The notes beneath the pieces were generated by a model. That model was not told the origin of the DNA. It saw only the letters and a program-made list of their open reading frames with translations, and ran no database searches. A stretch of 6,329 nucleotides of DNA from an uncultured Lachnospiraceae bacterium. Lineage in GTDB: Bacteria > Bacillota > Clostridia > Lachnospirales > Lachnospiraceae. Where the stretch lies: the NCBI GenBank assembly GCA_934338765.1, contig CAKRHL010000127.1, positions 1 through 6,329 on the forward strand, read 5' to 3'. Shown in pieces: positions 5,320 through 6,329 of the stretch (the first letter of the stretch is position 1; each line of letters starts with the position of its first letter). Made by a program: the position numbers and the translations under genes.

Positions 5320-6018
5320 TTATCTTTCCATGCTTCTACCCCGCATAATCTCCACAACCCGCAGAACATCCTCCTGCACTGTAAATTTGACTTCATATTC
5401 CCCAAAACTCATACCATAGACCCTTTCCGGATCCTTCTGATACCTTGGTCTGGGATCCTGTTCCAGAACGCCCCGAAGTGCCTGAAGCTTTTCTCCGGAA
5501 ATCCCGGACGCTGCGGCAAGCTCCTCCGGAAGCTCCACGGTAACACACCGCGCCTGTGCCCCGTCCGTAAAGCCGCCTTTTGCCTCCGGATGACTATCCG
5601 CATAAGGAAGATACGGCTTGATATCATAAATTGGGGTCCCGTCCATCATATCCACACCTGACACCCAGATGACAGGCTTCCTGAGATCCTCCAGATCGAT
5701 CCGTTCCAGCTTGACGCAGGACAGACCAATGGGATTGGGACGAAAAGGAGATCGTGTAGCAAACACGCCAAGCCGCCGGTTACCTCCCAGACGGGGCGGA
5801 CGCACCGTGGGCGACCATTCTGACCGGACCGCCTTCGAAAACTCCCATACAAGCCAGAGATGAGAAAACTCTTTAAGTCCACGAACCGCATCCGGATTGC
5901 GGTATTCCGGTTCCAGAACGATCTGTCCCATAAGTTCCGGCACCAGACCACTTTGTCTGGGTACTCCAAACTTTGTCACAAAATCCGTGTGAACCCTGCC
6001 TATCATCTTCATTTCCAT
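5320..6018 (-). CDS. trmO: tRNA (N6-threonylcarbamoyladenosine(37)-N6)-methyltransferase TrmO
   Basis: SAM-dependent methylation of t6A at position 37 to m6t6A in tRNA-Thr, which tunes decoding of ACN codons; cytoplasmic. The 232-residue product matches the E. coli enzyme's size (about 235). It shows the TsaA/TrmO beta-barrel family signatures: RSPFRPNPIGLS (89-100), DGTPIYDIKPY (126-136) and a C-terminal DPRPRY (188-193). The ATG at 6018 is chosen because GGGAGGTGAG precedes it at ideal spacing; the frame opens further upstream to 6078 but without a ribosome binding site. A promoter candidate lies at 6092-6119 on the same strand. It is the first gene of a probable two-gene unit with the deacetylase, though the 112-base gap leaves that open. 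No oddities in the reading frame. Confidence 0.92.
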   Translation of the reverse strand: MEMKMIGRVHTDFVTKFGVPRQSGLVPELMGQIVLEPEYRNPDAVRGLKEFSHLWLVWEFSKAVRSEWSPTVRPPRLGGNRRLGVFATRSPFRPNPIGLSCVKLERIDLEDLRKPVIWVSGVDMMDGTPIYDIKPYLPYADSHPEAKGGFTDGAQARCVTVELPEELAAASGISGEKLQALRGVLEQDPRPRYQKDPERVYGMSFGEYEVKFTVQEDVLRVVEIMRGRSMER

Positions 6019-6091
6019 TGATTTCTCACCTCCCGGGATTTTTATATAAAATATCTGTCGATAAATAATCTTTTGCACAGATTACGCATTC

Positions 6092-6119
6092 ATTATAATC
6101 GGCATTCTCCGGATGATAA
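6092..6119 (-). promoter_or_regulatory. promoter candidate for trmO
   Basis: On the minus strand, TTATCA (6119-6114) and a perfect TATAAT (6097-6092) are separated by 16 bases. Transcription would start near 6085, giving a leader of about 65 bases before the trmO start. It lies just downstream of the terminator of the preceding gene, as expected for a new unit. Confidence 0.5.
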
Positions 6120-6134
6120 ACTCACTCTTTAGAG

Positions 6135-6178
6135 AAAAAATGAGTCCGGCAATGCTCTCAGGCACTGACCGGACTCAT
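6135..6178 (-). terminator. intrinsic terminator of the upstream minus-strand gene
   Basis: On the minus strand ATGAGTCCGG (6178-6169) pairs perfectly with CCGGACTCAT (6149-6140), followed by a run of T (6139-6135). Loop of 19 bases, partly able to pair. It lies 31 bases after the stop codon of the partial gene at 6210. Confidence 0.82.
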
Positions 6179-6209
6179 CTTTTCATCAGTTACATCTCTG
6201 CACAACCAA

Positions 6210-6329
6210 TCAGGCACGTACCAGCTCTACCTGCCAAAATCCCTCCGTGTGAGACGGTCCCTGTGTAATCTCAACTTTAAATTTATACATTGCCTCCTCC
6301 AGTTTACGCTGGAACTGCACCTCGGAAAG
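6210..6329 (-). CDS. C-terminal end of an unidentified protein (5' end outside the window)
   Basis: The minus strand is open from the window edge to TGA at 6212-6210, giving 39 residues that start LSEVQFQRKLEEAMYK and end EGFWQVELVRA. A terminator follows 31 bases after the stop, which supports a real gene end. The fragment is mixed charged and hydrophobic with no membrane segment. It is too short for me to assign a family. GAGGAGG just before an internal ATG (at 6290) is too close to act as a start site, so a 25-residue standalone ORF is less likely. Confidence 0.6.
   Translation of the reverse strand, partial: LSEVQFQRKLEEAMYKFKVEITQGPSHTEGFWQVELVRA

Overview
The window looks like a chromosomal segment of a Gram-positive anaerobe of the class Clostridia, most likely Lachnospiraceae. 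This rests on the DnaD-domain protein followed by a DnaI-type helicase loader and a long-form (about 390-residue) PRPP synthetase, strong GGAGG-type ribosome binding sites, moderate GC content and AAAAGCCCGAAGC-type terminators. The family and genus are inferred from recall of gene families; no search was run.

Layout. Bases 2-3663 (+) hold three genes read the same way: a DnaD/DnaB-domain replication initiation protein (5' end outside the window), an AAA+ helicase-loader ATPase with a zinc-binding N-terminal module, and ribose-phosphate diphosphokinase. The first two probably act together to place the replicative helicase on DNA. The third supplies PRPP for nucleotide synthesis. Bases 3664-4436 hold no long gene but are densely structured. 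They contain a hairpin that can mask the ribosome binding site of a 22-codon ORF, a terminator-like stem, a candidate small RNA with C-rich hairpin loops ending in a strong intrinsic terminator, and a 32-residue single-pass membrane peptide with its own extended -10 promoter candidate and an ideal ribosome binding site. A perfect 25-bp inverted repeat at 4437-4496 acts as a two-way terminator between the convergent blocks.

Bases 4518-6018 (-) hold trmO (methylation of t6A37 in tRNA) and, 112 bases downstream of it, a cytoplasmic NodB/CE4-like deacetylase. A promoter is visible upstream of trmO. A further gene on the minus strand, of which only the last 39 codons are present, ends at 6210 and is followed by its own intrinsic terminator.

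The least explained part is the 600-base interval 3664-4269, which packs two apparent microproteins and a candidate regulatory RNA between prs and the convergent terminator. Nothing here is a mobile element, CRISPR array, tRNA or rRNA.
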